A stretch of 64,000 nt of DNA. It comes from Oxyruncus cristatus. Taxonomy: Eukaryota > Chordata > Aves > Passeriformes > Cotingidae. The number at the start of each line of letters is the position of its first letter. Within the stretch, counting starts at the first letter, position 1. Shown here in pieces: positions 24,801 to 34,100 of this stretch. Made by a program: the position numbers and the translations under genes. The notes under the pieces are model-generated. The model was not told the DNA's origin and did not search any database. It saw nothing but the letters and a program-made list of their open reading frames with translations. The stretch lies in NCBI GenBank assembly GCA_013399855.1, contig VXAY01002912.1, positions 509,816 to 573,815 of the forward strand, given 5' to 3'.

Positions 24801-25197
24801 TTAAAGTATTTTGACTTTTCCTTCATAAATAATGTAACCGCACTATTTTTGTAGTCTCTGAATTCTTCTTCTTCCTCTAGAATCTTACATATAACAATTA
24901 ATCAGCATGCACAGAAACTATACTATACCAAATCTTCACCTTCAAGCTTGCCTTCAATTCTTTTAACAAGACATACCATACATGAAAGCCATTAACACCT
25001 CAATCCATACTCAGTGTTCACATAATAATTTAAGAGTTAAAATATTTCCAGATTCTACTCAAAGCAGCAAGTTTAAATACCTTAGCAAGTGATCTTACGA
25101 TAGGGTTTTCCATAATTCCTTTAAGAAAAATCAGGTCTATTTCTTCAGCGCCTGTTGATGTTGGCAGATCAGTAAGGTTGTCTAAGACCTGCTGCAT
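634..25197 (-). CDS. PALS2: PALS2 (MPP6) membrane-associated guanylate kinase scaffold, whole coding span
   Basis: The eleven coding exons described separately join to 540 codons plus stop. Family knowledge: PALS2 is a p55/MPP-type MAGUK of the lateral membrane that binds LIN7 through an L27 domain and membrane proteins such as CADM/nectin-like proteins through its PDZ. It has no enzymatic role. In the sequence: L27 domains at about residues 1-107 (exons 1-3), PDZ at about 130-209 with the PLGVTF ligand-binding loop at 140-145 (exons 3-4), SH3 at about 215-284 (exons 5-6), a polybasic run K304-K308 (exon 7), and a guanylate-kinase-like domain at about 338-525 (exons 8-11). The P-loop equivalent reads GAQGVGRR (345-352), with Arg in place of the catalytic Lys, as expected for a non-catalytic MAGUK. 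All splice borders are GT/AG and no frameshift or internal stop was seen. PALS2 was chosen over MPP2 and MPP5 because of the short N-terminus beginning MQQVL and the C-terminus ending WVPISWVY. Confidence 0.95.
811..3143 (-). other. PALS2: PALS2 intron between coding exons 10 and 11
   Basis: A phase-0 intron of 2333 bp with donor GTAAGC and acceptor ending CCACAG. It is AT-rich, with a poly-pyrimidine run near 3074-3090. I see no recognisable repeat or gene in it; short ORFs here have no protein-like features. Confidence 0.85.
3144..3272 (-). CDS. PALS2: PALS2 coding exon 10 (GUK domain)
   Basis: 129 nt, residues 440-482, starting [20 protein letters not shown] and ending ITTKLLT. Acceptor 'ttctag' before GCC, donor ACT|GTAAGC. 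It supplies the central strand [11 protein letters not shown] of the guanylate-kinase fold, corresponding to the segment linking the core to the lid. Both borders are phase 0. Confidence 0.95.
3273..3687 (-). other. PALS2: PALS2 intron between coding exons 9 and 10
   Basis: A 415-bp phase-0 intron with donor CAG|GTATGT and acceptor TTCTAG. It is one of the shortest introns of the gene. No repeat or other feature was recognised. Confidence 0.85.
3688..3890 (-). CDS. PALS2: PALS2 coding exon 9 (GMP-binding region of GUK domain)
   Basis: 203 nt covering residues 372-439. The acceptor 'gtttag' precedes TT, which completes Phe372 with the last T of the previous exon (phase 1). It contains [15 protein letters not shown] followed by [14 protein letters not shown], the region corresponding to the GMP-binding subdomain of true guanylate kinases, and then ILDVNPQ. 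Donor CAG|GTATGT, phase 0. The reading frame is intact. Confidence 0.95.
3891..6453 (-). other. PALS2: PALS2 intron between coding exons 8 and 9
   Basis: A 2563-bp phase-1 intron with donor GTAAGT and acceptor GTTTAG. The plus strand carries a 142-codon open frame at 5276-5704 that overlaps another frame and has no recognisable protein character; I treat it as chance. No interspersed repeat was recognised. Confidence 0.85.
6454..6615 (-). CDS. PALS2: PALS2 coding exon 8 (start of GUK domain, degenerate P-loop)
   Basis: 162 nt, residues 318-372 (split codons at both ends). It encodes [20 protein letters not shown], then [19 protein letters not shown] and ends FGTTVP. The nucleotide-binding loop GAQGVGRRS (345-353) lacks the P-loop lysine, consistent with a pseudokinase scaffold. 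Acceptor 'atgtag', donor CCAT|GTAAGT. Confidence 0.95.
6616..7668 (-). other. PALS2: PALS2 intron between coding exons 7 and 8, with a CR1 insertion
   Basis: A 1053-bp phase-1 intron with donor CAG|GTATCT and acceptor TGTAG. About half of it is a CR1 LINE 3' fragment at about 6897-7440, described separately. The rest is unannotated AT-rich sequence. Confidence 0.85.
6897..7440 (-). mobile_element. CR1 LINE 3' fragment (minus orientation)
   Basis: The plus strand begins 'agaatcacaggatggttga' then 'ggttggaaggtacctc', the reverse complement of the avian CR1 3' terminus. It continues with CR1 motifs such as 'ctctcagcctcttctc' and 'ggcctcactgatgccgagta'. It is 5'-truncated, as usual for CR1, and lies in the same orientation as PALS2. 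Open frames across it, such as 6890-7381 on the plus strand, are antisense to the LINE and meaningless. The upper boundary is approximate. Confidence 0.9.
7669..7737 (-). CDS. PALS2: PALS2 coding exon 7 (polybasic hook between SH3 and GUK)
   Basis: 69 nt, residues 295-318 with split codons at each end. It encodes [21 protein letters not shown]. The five lysines (304-308) form the basic hook region between SH3 and GUK that is typical of p55-type MAGUKs. The acceptor is 'atttttag' and the donor GCAG|GTATCT. The donor resembles a U12-type start but there is no matching branch site. Confidence 0.95.
7738..8316 (-). other. PALS2: PALS2 intron between coding exons 6 and 7
   Basis: A 579-bp phase-1 intron with donor CAG|GTGAGA. 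It is AT-rich and no repeat or gene was recognised. Confidence 0.85.
8317..8416 (-). CDS. PALS2: PALS2 coding exon 6 (second half of SH3)
   Basis: 100 nt, residues 262-295. It encodes [20 protein letters not shown] then [24 protein letters not shown] is the conserved C-terminal strand region of the MAGUK SH3 fold. The acceptor is 'cccccag' before GCT and the donor TCAG|GTGAGA (phase 1). Confidence 0.95.
8417..10341 (-). other. PALS2: PALS2 intron between coding exons 5 and 6
   Basis: A 1925-bp phase-0 intron. Its donor, GTTGGT, is unusual (see findings). The sequence is AT-rich, with no recognised repeat, RNA gene or protein-like ORF. Confidence 0.85.
10342..10473 (-). CDS. PALS2: PALS2 coding exon 5 (first half of SH3)
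   Basis: 132 nt, residues 218-261, both borders phase 0. It starts [19 protein letters not shown] and ends [17 protein letters not shown]-type SH3 hallmarks appear as CHFDYNP, and the conserved Trp pair is NWW. The acceptor 'tttcag' is clear. The donor CAG|GTTGGT is weak at +3 to +5 and holds a second GT four bases further on. Confidence 0.95.
10474..11654 (-). other. PALS2: PALS2 intron between coding exons 4 and 5
   Basis: A 1181-bp phase-0 intron with donor CAG|GTCAGT. It includes a short (CA)n run near 11311-11326. Nothing else was recognised. Confidence 0.85.
11655..11882 (-). CDS. PALS2: PALS2 coding exon 4 (main PDZ exon)
   Basis: 228 nt, residues 142-217, both borders phase 0. It starts [20 protein letters not shown], which with the PL ending the previous exon makes the PLGVTF carboxylate-binding loop. 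It continues [20 protein letters not shown] and ends [10 protein letters not shown]. This is nearly the whole PDZ domain. The acceptor is 'ctttcag' and the donor CAG|GTCAGT. Confidence 0.96.
11883..12405 (-). other. PALS2: PALS2 intron between coding exons 3 and 4
   Basis: A 523-bp phase-0 intron with donor CTG|GTAAGT and acceptor TTTCAG. It splits the PDZ domain just before the GVTF of its binding loop. No repeat was recognised. Confidence 0.85.
12406..12558 (-). CDS. PALS2: PALS2 coding exon 3 (end of L27 region, linker, start of PDZ)
   Basis: 153 nt, residues 91-141, both borders phase 0. It starts [20 protein letters not shown] and ends [14 protein letters not shown]. The LLEAHDIVA helix closes the second L27 domain, the [11 protein letters not shown] stretch is a probably flexible linker, and AIRILGIHK is the first PDZ strand. 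The acceptor is 'tttgcag' and the donor CTG|GTAAGT. Confidence 0.95.
13326..13436 (+). mobile_element. CR1 LINE 3'-end fragment
   Basis: About 110 bp containing 'ctagtggaaggtgtccctgc' followed by 'ctttaaggtcccttccaacc' and 'ttctatgactctatgag', the standard 3' terminus of avian CR1 with its short octamer repeat. It is strongly 5'-truncated and antisense to PALS2. Confidence 0.9.
15784..16112 (-). other. unidentified open frame inside a PALS2 intron
   Basis: About 109 codons without a stop on the minus strand, ending at 15784-15786. The frame is opened by a stop near 16113 and has no strong start; an internal ATG encodes [19 protein letters not shown]. The second half is acidic and Leu/Glu-rich ([23 protein letters not shown]) and could form a helix. 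I do not recognise a family. It could be a fossil of a retrocopy or a chance frame. No good donor follows it and it is not part of the reconstructed PALS2 protein. Confidence 0.2.
17390..18660 (+). mobile_element. ancient CR1-like (L3/CR1 type) LINE remnant, 3' half
   Basis: Decayed but colinear pieces of the reverse transcriptase and 3' region are visible. They include 'ataaggcctttggtagaagt' (the coding segment for AFDKV), 'gacagggtttgctgatgctg' (the FADD catalytic segment, now altered to FADA), then 'gttaaaaaggcaaaccaaat' and 'ggttcaaaaaacaactgaac'. The 3' part matches, from memory, the old amniote CR1/L3-like family seen in turtles and crocodilians rather than the young avian CR1. A different CR1 end at about 17985-18195 interrupts it. 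No frame is intact. Boundaries are approximate. Confidence 0.7.
17985..18195 (+). mobile_element. CR1 3'-end fragment (CR1-Y/F-like) inside older LINE
   Basis: The run contains 'ctgaaagggtggtcaaacac', 'gtcagccctgaattggtcag' and 'cagttggactggatgatcac', ending in 'aattattccagtctattc'. This resembles the 3' end of a CR1 subfamily whose tail is ATTCTATTCT-like. It lies between two parts of the older LINE and is antisense to PALS2. The subfamily assignment is from memory. Confidence 0.65.
20087..20239 (-). CDS. PALS2: PALS2 coding exon 2 (L27 domains)
   Basis: 153 nt, residues 40-90, both borders phase 0. It starts [20 protein letters not shown] and ends [13 protein letters not shown]. It carries the junction of the two L27 domains, including the [10 protein letters not shown] helix used in L27 heterodimers such as the one with LIN7. 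The acceptor is 'cttacag' and the donor CAG|GTGCCA. Confidence 0.95.
20705..21275 (+). mobile_element. CR1 LINE 3' fragment
   Basis: About 570 bp colinear with the CR1 3' region. It contains 'cagcatcctgggctgcatta', 'cctggagaagagaaggctca', 'gcacaggttgcccagagagg' and 'agggtcccttccaacctcaa', ending in 'taattcttcgac'. It is 5'-truncated, antisense to PALS2, and decayed by an A-run and small indels. Confidence 0.93.
22690..23068 (+). mobile_element. CR1 LINE 3' fragment
   Basis: It contains 'gtgaaacactgtaagaggtt', 'gctgacctttaagggtccct' and 'ttccaacccaaactactcta', ending in 'caattctataa', a CR1 3' terminus. The left part (about 22690-22870) is more decayed, so the start is approximate. It is antisense to PALS2. 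Confidence 0.85.
25081..25197 (-). CDS. PALS2: PALS2 coding exon 1 (start codon, first L27 domain)
   Basis: 117 coding nt, residues 1-39, starting [19 protein letters not shown] and ending PIVRSLAK. The ATG at 25197-25195 was chosen because it gives the short MQQVL N-terminus typical of PALS2 and a total of 540 residues. It has G at -3. Only a few bases of 5' UTR precede it in this exon, whose acceptor is a tandem CAGCAG (exon start 25202 or 25199). Upstream in-frame sequence is intronic. Donor AAG|GTATTT. Confidence 0.94.
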
Positions 25198-28100
25198 GGC
25201 TGCTGACAAAACAAAAACAAAGAGTAAGTACTGACCAAAACAGGCTTCCATGAGGAGAAAAAGCTCTGGGAAATACAACAATATTAACTTTACAGATGTT
25301 AAGCAGTCAAATACATCTACTGAGAACAAAGGAACAGAATAGAAAAAGAACTTTTTTGTGTGTGTTTGAGAGATGGAAATAAAGGATCTATCCAAACCCT
25401 AACCACCACAATCAACTTAAACCCAGGCCCAGTATATTCCTTTCAAGACTGGCTACCACTTAAAGGTGGGAAAAAACCAAACAAGTATGTACTTGTACTT
25501 TGTACAAGGTAAGCATAATCTTCCAAATACAATAAAAGCAACTCATTCACTACTCTTCTCATTTAATCCCTCTTCCAGAAGTTTCCAGCCCTTATACATA
25601 CACTAGCCAATACAAGTTTTGCAATGCTTGTATAGGCAGACTCATTGTCAGTGAAATAATTTTTTTTTAAACCGAAACTTTGCTTCCAAGGCAGCTCTTA
25701 CCTTGGGGACCCTTGTGTCCATCCCCATCAGTCCTTTACAACCAGTTCTGATTGGCACTAAGTGCAGATGCTAACACCAACCTGGTCCCACAGCACACTG
25801 CAATGGGAAGGATATCCTACAATGAGAAATGTATTGTGCCTGCTCAGTACCCTCAGTGGAGATTTTCCTGGCTATCTACAGACTTGCAGAGAGAACTGCA
25901 GCAGCTTGGGTGAGACTGAACAACACTGCCCAAGAAAAAGTCAGAAAATCCCACCATCCCAGCTGTCTTATCCTGAGGAAAATTTGTTCTTGTTTTTAAC
26001 TGTGTTCTTTTGAACAGCTGCAGATTTATATGTACATGATCAAACAGACACATACACAGGTATACTAATAAAATCTCCTGTTGAGATTCCCAACAAGGTA
26101 AAAAGCCTTGGAACAACCACTGTGTTCTGCAATACTCTGCGTGTTGCAGAGCAGTATATACCAACAGAACTGGAAAAGCTTATATGCCCCTTCTCCCACA
26201 CAGGAATTTACCCTTAATTTTCCTCATTGCTTTATAATGAAAGCTATTATGAAACACTGCACAGTAACAGAACAAATAGCATTTCTAAACACCTACTTTC
26301 TGATTTCAATTCTTCCTTGAAAATTCCATCACAAGAAAAAAAATTCTGACCATTCTTTCCGTCAAGTGGAACTGACTTTTCAATCAAATCATCTCGTGTG
26401 TCACATTTTAACTATAGCAGTGCATGTCAAAAGACTACCTTATTTTAAACGTGTTTTAGCCATACTTCTCGCTTCCAAAAAGTGAATTTTCTTTGAAACC
26501 ATGAGTAGGATGGAAAATGACACTTCATGCTTTCAGATTTTGAAGCAGTATTGTTTCTACTTTATAACAGACAAAGGGCTCTCAGCAATCACACATTACG
26601 TAAAGTCGCCGTGTAAACAGTCGCAACTTCCTCAGACTAGGTATGTCCCACATCTTGACTAGTTCAGCTGCAGATGCAACTGCCTTGTTTCGTGTTTTCT
26701 CAAATCTCATGACTCTTACTGTATAAGTCATGCAAGCTATAATATCTGCAGAAGAAGACAGATGTTTCTTGTGAATTTACGTCATGTATTAAATGCTGCA
26801 TAATACCGTGTAATAATAATAAGCTTTCTTTACATTTTTAACAGTTATGTAAATGGCTCCTAAGGGATTTCAGGTTAGCCTTTTGCTCCTATAAATAATC
26901 AGAGAAAATATAAAACTTCCTTCAGGACAAAGCATGCATCTCAACTGCCAATTGCAATTCCAGCACTTGATGGTGACAAAGGCATGCATAATACAGACAT
27001 TCTTCAGACATCTAAACAATAACAGGCTGTTTCTTACTTAACTCTTTCAGAATGCTGCCTATCTTAGAAAGATAAAGTCCCTACATAAAAACTTTATAAT
27101 CGATGATAAACTGTTAAGAGCAACATTAAGTTTCTTAAGAATGTCTTTCAAGCTTTGTGCAAGTAGACTGGGTATTTTCAAATTAATATCTTACTTAATA
27201 AAGGTTTCATAAACATCTAGCATCGGAACTACTTAAGTGTATTTCAGCATTCTTGGAAAACAGCAACCAGCCTTATCATCATTCTGAGTTTAAAAAACCA
27301 ACGAAGGCAGACTTGCATACCAAGTCATCAAAACCAAAATCATCTGTTTTCAGGAATAGCTTCCTATTGCTGTGAGTCTGACAGTTGCCTTCTCTCGTGG
27401 TACAGCCATGGTGGCAAGTCTTCTTAGCTATCAATAGTGTTGCCTCAATATTAGAAAGCAAAACAAAGAGGCAGGAATAAGTGACTTGGTATAAAGCACC
27501 TTTACTCATCCTGGATTATTTATGTTTGAACACAATAGGAGGCTCCCAATTGCCTCAGGATAGCTAATGCTCCATCTTAAAGGGAAGATCTTTCAAAGTA
27601 GTTGAATAAAAAAAATTCTATGGTTAAGTACCCCTTTATTTTAGCCAGCTACAATGTTAAGCAAAAAATTTTTAACAGGAGAGAAAGCCAGAGCTTCAAC
27701 AAAGTCTTTGCCCCTGTTACCTAGCACATGGTAGGCAGAGGAACATTTATATGCTTCACTGCTTTACATTCACCTGGCAAAAAAATACAGAACATGATCA
27801 AATATTATTTTTCAAAAAGTCACCAAGAGCATTTTTCAACAGGAATTATGTCAGCTGGTTTATTTAAGAAAAACAGGCAACAAATATGTGGGTACTTTTT
27901 GTGACAGACTAGACTACGAATTTTAATTTCAGTGTTTTATATTTATTATGCAAGTCGTAATTCCCATTTAATGCAAAATGCTAATATTTGCTTACATGTA
28001 AAAATAACTTTGGAAGTCTAAGCAATGTACTGACCTACATATGCCTTAGATATTCATACATGTACTTTCAAACAATTTGATTTATCCAAAAACCATTCAA

Positions 28101-31100
28101 GGGCAGAGAAGGGAGGAGGTGAAGACACTTTGGGAAATGTATTATGGGTCCTCTTCTTGTGTATCTATTCAAAAGGCTTTTGTTTATTCATTTCTAGGGA
28201 AAAAGGATCTTATTAAAAAACAAACAGCGGGAGATATGCTGTTTCCAGGCTTAATTATAATGATCTTTCAGAATAATGTATACACACACGGAATTTCAAG
28301 TAGCAGTCTTTTAAACAATTTCACTCTTTTCTTTCCAGGGGTAAACTCACCTTAGCACTTTTAGAACTATCTTATCTTCGAGCAGCAGGAATAAAAGCTG
28401 AAGATGGAAGTACTTATGTAGTAAAGTTTTACTTAAAAGATCAGGTCCTATCAAGCAAGAAACAGATGGAATTGAGGAGTTTAGAAACCAGCAAATCTAA
28501 ATACCCCATCAAAAATTGCCTTTTGAGCCTCACATCTCTTTCATGGCAAATCAGCCCTTGAAATGTTGACAGAAGTTACTCACTGGGGGTGTAGAAAGCC
28601 CTGCAGAGTAAGGACTACATGAACAAACTGCATAAACCAGGTTGGCAGAAGTGCTACTTATTGTTGAATGCTTTGGTATCCAATTAAAAGCAAATGCGTG
28701 CTTTTTCTTCAATGGAAAATTAATTGGGTCTCTCTTGCCCCATCATTTAGAGAAAACTATTAAGAACATACAAACTTTGAGAGCTCTACCATGCACCTCC
28801 TTCTCTCTCTGAAGACAAGCCGCCTTCTACATTCAAAGACCCATCTGTGTAAAACTTTGAACTCTCATCACAAAACAAAAGGATTTGCTTTTGTGAGGAT
28901 AGTACAAGATAGGAATCGCTGACTACAATGGTTAACAGAACCATCTAGGAACACACACATGTTACAAGAAACACACACTCACAACAGCCTCCAGATCCAA
29001 CAGGAGGAACCCAGCAGCAGAAACAAGCTCTCAGCTGAGGCAAGCTGATGAAATTCAGCAATTCTAAGGAAACAGTGACAATAAAACTGAGTCTGACCTG
29101 GGATTCCTAAGAGAAAATAAGATTACAATGGGCCCCTCTCCACTCCGGCCCCTTGCTTTGGTGACAAGGAACACATACAAATGTAGAATTCATTTCCTCA
29201 GTCAATTTTCAAAGAACATTTTCATAACCATAGCAAGTTTAAAGCCTCAAGCAAGACTCAGCAGGAGACACTGGTCTGCTGTGTACATGCACTGAACAAT
29301 TTAATCCCACTATGCAGAGGACCCCATACTTGGGGAAACTAGTTTTTCAATTGAACCCCCTATCAAAAAGGTAAAAGGGGAGAAGACATGTTAATTATCT
29401 CTGTGGCAAACAGCATGCATCCTGAGGCATAAGAATACAGAAATCCCACTTACTAATGCAAAATTTATTAACCATAATTAACTCGTCCTAATTCACAAAG
29501 AGCTCTTCAGACAACCAAAGGATGCTTCAAAGGTTTAATCTACACACTGTACTTTACAATAGTAAATTCAGATCAAACAGAAGTAAAAGATCCTATGATA
29601 ACTCTTCTCTTCTTGTATTTGTAAGAAAACGACAGGTTTTCACCAAGCTCTCAACTGTGACTCTATCAAATTTGATTTTACTCTTTCTTTCAGTGCCTAA
29701 TTCTCATCTGTATTAATTCTATGTAAAGGAAAGAGGAAGCATAAATTTACATAAATTTTACAGATTTGCAGACAGAAGACAAATGTGTCACTCACTGGGG
29801 AAAATTAGAGCTTTCCAGAGTGAATACCTTGCACAGATTTTTTTAGCTCAGTTTCGTTTTATTAGTCTCCAAGCTTATAAAATAACAGGAATGAAAAGAA
29901 AATTATGTATAATATATTTAAATAAACATGCATATTTATTTCCACATGGTCTACTCATCTGGCTAGGAAGCTATAATAAATACCTCAAGGACTATTGGTG
30001 AGGCAGGTGCGTCACACAGTCTAGGCAGTTAGATTAAAACCTTATCACATACAGAAACTTTGGAAATAGTTTCCTGTGTGACTTAAAACCTTTTCAAAAG
30101 AGATATATCAATAAGAAAAGTTTCACAAGACACCAAATAAACTCAGACAAAAGAAAATTAATTTGTAACTTCTCCAGCCCTTAACCAATGAAAACAATAA
30201 CTTTTTGCCATTTGCATTCATGGTTTTAAAATAATGGATTTACGCTTTAAGATAAGGCGAAGAAAAAAAAAGCTATTTTGTGTTGGCCACTTCTCTCCCC
30301 AGTTATAAAGGATAGTATTTTTGGCAGTCTAGAAAAAGAGTACCTATAGAAGAGGTAACATTTTGAGAACATGTAACATTCATTCACTACCAGACTATTG
30401 ACCAAGAGGGTATGAAAGACTAACGAAGCCGTCTGTTACTACTGCTAGAAACCAGATTTTAACGTGAGTCTCTGGGAAAGCATTATGCAGTGAGCACATA
30501 CAACATTATGTTTGTGTTTTCACAGCCAGTAGCTGTATCCACTGAGTAGAGATCACGTTCAGCAATTGCTCCAGAGAAGTGCTACAGAAGTGATGGACCA
30601 CTGCAGCTCAGCGCCTCTGCTTCTCCACACAGGCTGCAAATTAGTTACACCTAATCCCACGCACGTTGCTGACTGTAGTAGGGTACGACAGGACTTGGGC
30701 TCTCAAGCATCCACAGACTCTGCATCTACTATTTGACAGACACTGCCAAGCAGGCGGTGTTGGGACAGTGCAGCTCCAGCCCTGCAGCCAGCCACCTTAA
30801 CTCAGACATTCCTAGACAGCAGTCCACTGTGACAGGCACCTTTTCCAAACAGGACCCCTTCCTCATGCAGTAAATACAGTACATCTCCGCTACAAAGACA
30901 GTAAGATTGCTTTTTGAAGGAAGCTGTTGTCTGCAGCATGCACACTTTACTGACTGCATAATCACATATGGCAATGAATTTGCAAAGGAAGGAGGAAAAG
31001 TCTAATTAATGAGTGTTCTGGATATTCAAATTCTGCCCACTGAATTTTTGCTTGTTGAAAAGAAATAACATAAATGCTTAGAAATGTTTGCTAATCTTTT

Positions 31101-34100
31101 TAGTTCCTTTTTTTCCAAGTCTACTGGCAACCAAGATGGAGCTATTTTAGCGTAGGTATAAATAGAAGCTCAAGCAGTCCCTACCCTTATCAAACCTGGC
31201 TCAATCTTACAAGCCCACTTTTCATGACTGTGAAGGTCACAAAAGCTGTGGGGAAGAGTGAACAACCCTTTCTCAACCTGAACACTGCATACATACTTCT
31301 TTCAGGTTGTGAAGTTTGTCTAAAAAAAGAAGAAGCACAAATTTTCTGATGAACAGATGGACCTCACAGCTGCATCTTTTGGAAAGAAAAGCTCTATTTA
31401 AAAATTATCTCAGCAAAGATAAAAAGGGAACAAAGCATCACAACTCCAAAACCAGCAGAATTAAAAGGTTAAGTATTATTTAAATACATATATCATGAGA
31501 AACAATAAGATATTGATAAGAGATACACTAAAATCCAGTATTGCAGAAATTATGTTAGACTTCTTTTTCTTAAAGGATTGCAAAGAAAAATGTTTCATAA
31601 AGTATAAAGGCAATTAACTTGATGCTCACTAACTAAGCTTGATGCTTTGAAGATAAGCCTATGCAGGTGTTAGGTATTACCACATTTTCTGACTTTTTTT
31701 AATGAGAGGAAGACTGACGCAAGCCTCAGGCACAGATGTGATTAACTGAGGAAGGATATACATGCACACACAGACAAGTATGCAGAATACAGAAGGAATT
31801 CAGTGCAAAGTCTTCTTACTTTTTTGCTATGGATGTTAGGAAAATATATGTTGATGTCACACAAAGACTACTGTATTTTAAATGAGTACTAGGACATGCC
31901 CCAGGAGAAATTTTAATTTTGGTGAAGAAAGACTGTACTACCCTTAGTTCTGCAACTACTTTAGTAGTTCAAGTACTGGAGAATATTTTAAAACAGATTT
32001 TTAAATGAAGGCAAAACATATTCAGTAGATACTCAGTCTAAGATACTATTTTGTACTCAAAGTTTTAGTACGAATTCAACAAAGTTTCAGGATGTATCCT
32101 GCACTCCACTCGACTTATACAATAGGCTGAGCTTATTGCATCACATCCATCATCCACCCTGCTATTTGCAAGCAGCAGCTGGATGAAGAAACTTGTACTC
32201 TCTGCAGTCACTCTGGTAATTAATGCCAGTATTTATGAAGTCCAAAATGCCAGCAAAACAGATGCAACTAAGCAAGTACATCTTTTAAAGTATTTCTGCC
32301 TCTAATGTGCACCCTTCCAAATGAATAGAGGCTTTGTATCTCTATATTTCTGCCACAGGACTCAAAATTATTTATCTACTGCAAGAAGACAGAGCCTGAA
32401 GACAGCAGAACTGACAAAATAGTAACATAAGTAAAGACCACAGTTATATACCCACAGGAACAAGCTACGTGTAACAAACAAACAAAAAACTAACCAAACA
32501 AAATATCAGTTTATTGCACGACTTTTCTTGGTGGAAAACCTGAGGCAAAGCCATGCAGAACTATCTATACAGTTTTATCCCATTAAAAAATTCAAGCCCG
32601 GGCCAACTGGAAATCAAATGATTTCTTCCTCAATTAGATCCCTTCTTCACACATGTCCAAAAATTAGACCTGAAGAGAAAATAATGAACACCCTTCCAAA
32701 GGGAAAGCAGAATTTCACTCCAAGTGTTACACGCTTGCAACTTGTTGCTCATCTCCAATCAACACTGTCTTAGTGCATAAAGGTGAGCTGTATGTTGTGC
32801 CCCACTTCAGAGACCAGGTACTCCAACAGCAACTGGTTCAGTCTGGGCTATGAACATGTTTTTTTCAACCATTTCCACTTTCATCTAGGAACAGCAGGCA
32901 GGCATAGTGAAAGAAGAAAGCTAAAATTCACAAGGGTTGTAACATACTCTACTGTCGGTGTAAATGACATGGTTCAGAACATTACTTACAGAAGTATTTT
33001 ATAATGTGGTTTGTGCACATCTGCAAACAAGACAAGGTACTTTTAATAAACAAAATTAGATATTCCACTGTATAGTAAAGTAACAACACTGTGCACTTCC
33101 AGAGACTTATGATGAATTTGATTATGAGAGATGTTGCTGGTTCCACTGTCATTTGCATCTCAGGGGTACTCGTATCCTTCAGTCTGAAAGGACCTGATCA
33201 CTCAATGGACTCTCAGGAGGATACCATTAAAAACAATCCCCACTTCAGATACCAGAGTGTTTCCTTAATCTTGGAAATCTAGGAAATCTAGCTTAAACAA
33301 TTATTTTTGGTTCCCGTTCCTAAATCAATTTTTTTAATATCTAGCAAACAATGCCTCGGTTCTCCTTCTTCTAACATAAAGAGGGCAATTTTCTGCCCTA
33401 CAGAGGACAACTTCTCCACTCCTACACTGACCGGGAAAAAGCAAGCCTGGCATAACTTCCCTATACCTCTTCCACTCTGCAATGTTTTTTCAATACAGAC
33501 AGTCAAAACTGTGCAAAATATTTTAGATGAGAGTCTCATGAGTGACTTGCCCAACACCTGAAATCTTCCCTTTCTACTGATACAGATAGATAATAAGATA
33601 TATTTTGTCCTTCTTATATCATACTGCCAGCTTAATCTACCGGTCTGTCACAAAACAGTATAAAAGATAATTTTGAAACTCACTCTTCTCCAAACCTGAC
33701 CTTTGTAGCTGAACAAAGTGTCCTCTTTCTTCAGTGAAAACACTACAAGTATATTTTGTCCACTGCTATTACCCTAGGTTTCGAATCAGTTTATGGCACT
33801 TCAGTTTTGATCCTCTTTTGCTTCAGTGAAAATGCTTAGACAAAAAAATCCACCAGAAACCATACATTATCCAGACACTACTGTTGCTTTAAACACAACT
33901 TCCCTCTAGCTTTGAGTGTAGAAGCCACTGAGGAATTCTAACAATAAGGAATTTTATGATGAAGAGTTTTGATATCAAGTGAAGCACAGCTGTATTATAA
34001 CACATTCTCAGACCTATTTCATAACAACAGCAGAATGCTTTTCTAAATGAAAGCATCCAAACACAGCACTTCCAGGATCTGATTGCTCCATTATGATTCA

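Larger units (their letters stand above)
20240..25080 (-). other. PALS2: PALS2 intron between coding exons 1 and 2, with two CR1 copies
   Basis: A 4841-bp phase-0 intron with donor AAG|GTATTT and acceptor TTACAG. It contains CR1 fragments at about 20705-21275 and 22690-23068. An imperfect tandem motif (AGGGACAAATAGATATTT-like) lies near 23575-23630. The remainder is AT-rich sequence without recognisable genes. Confidence 0.85.
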
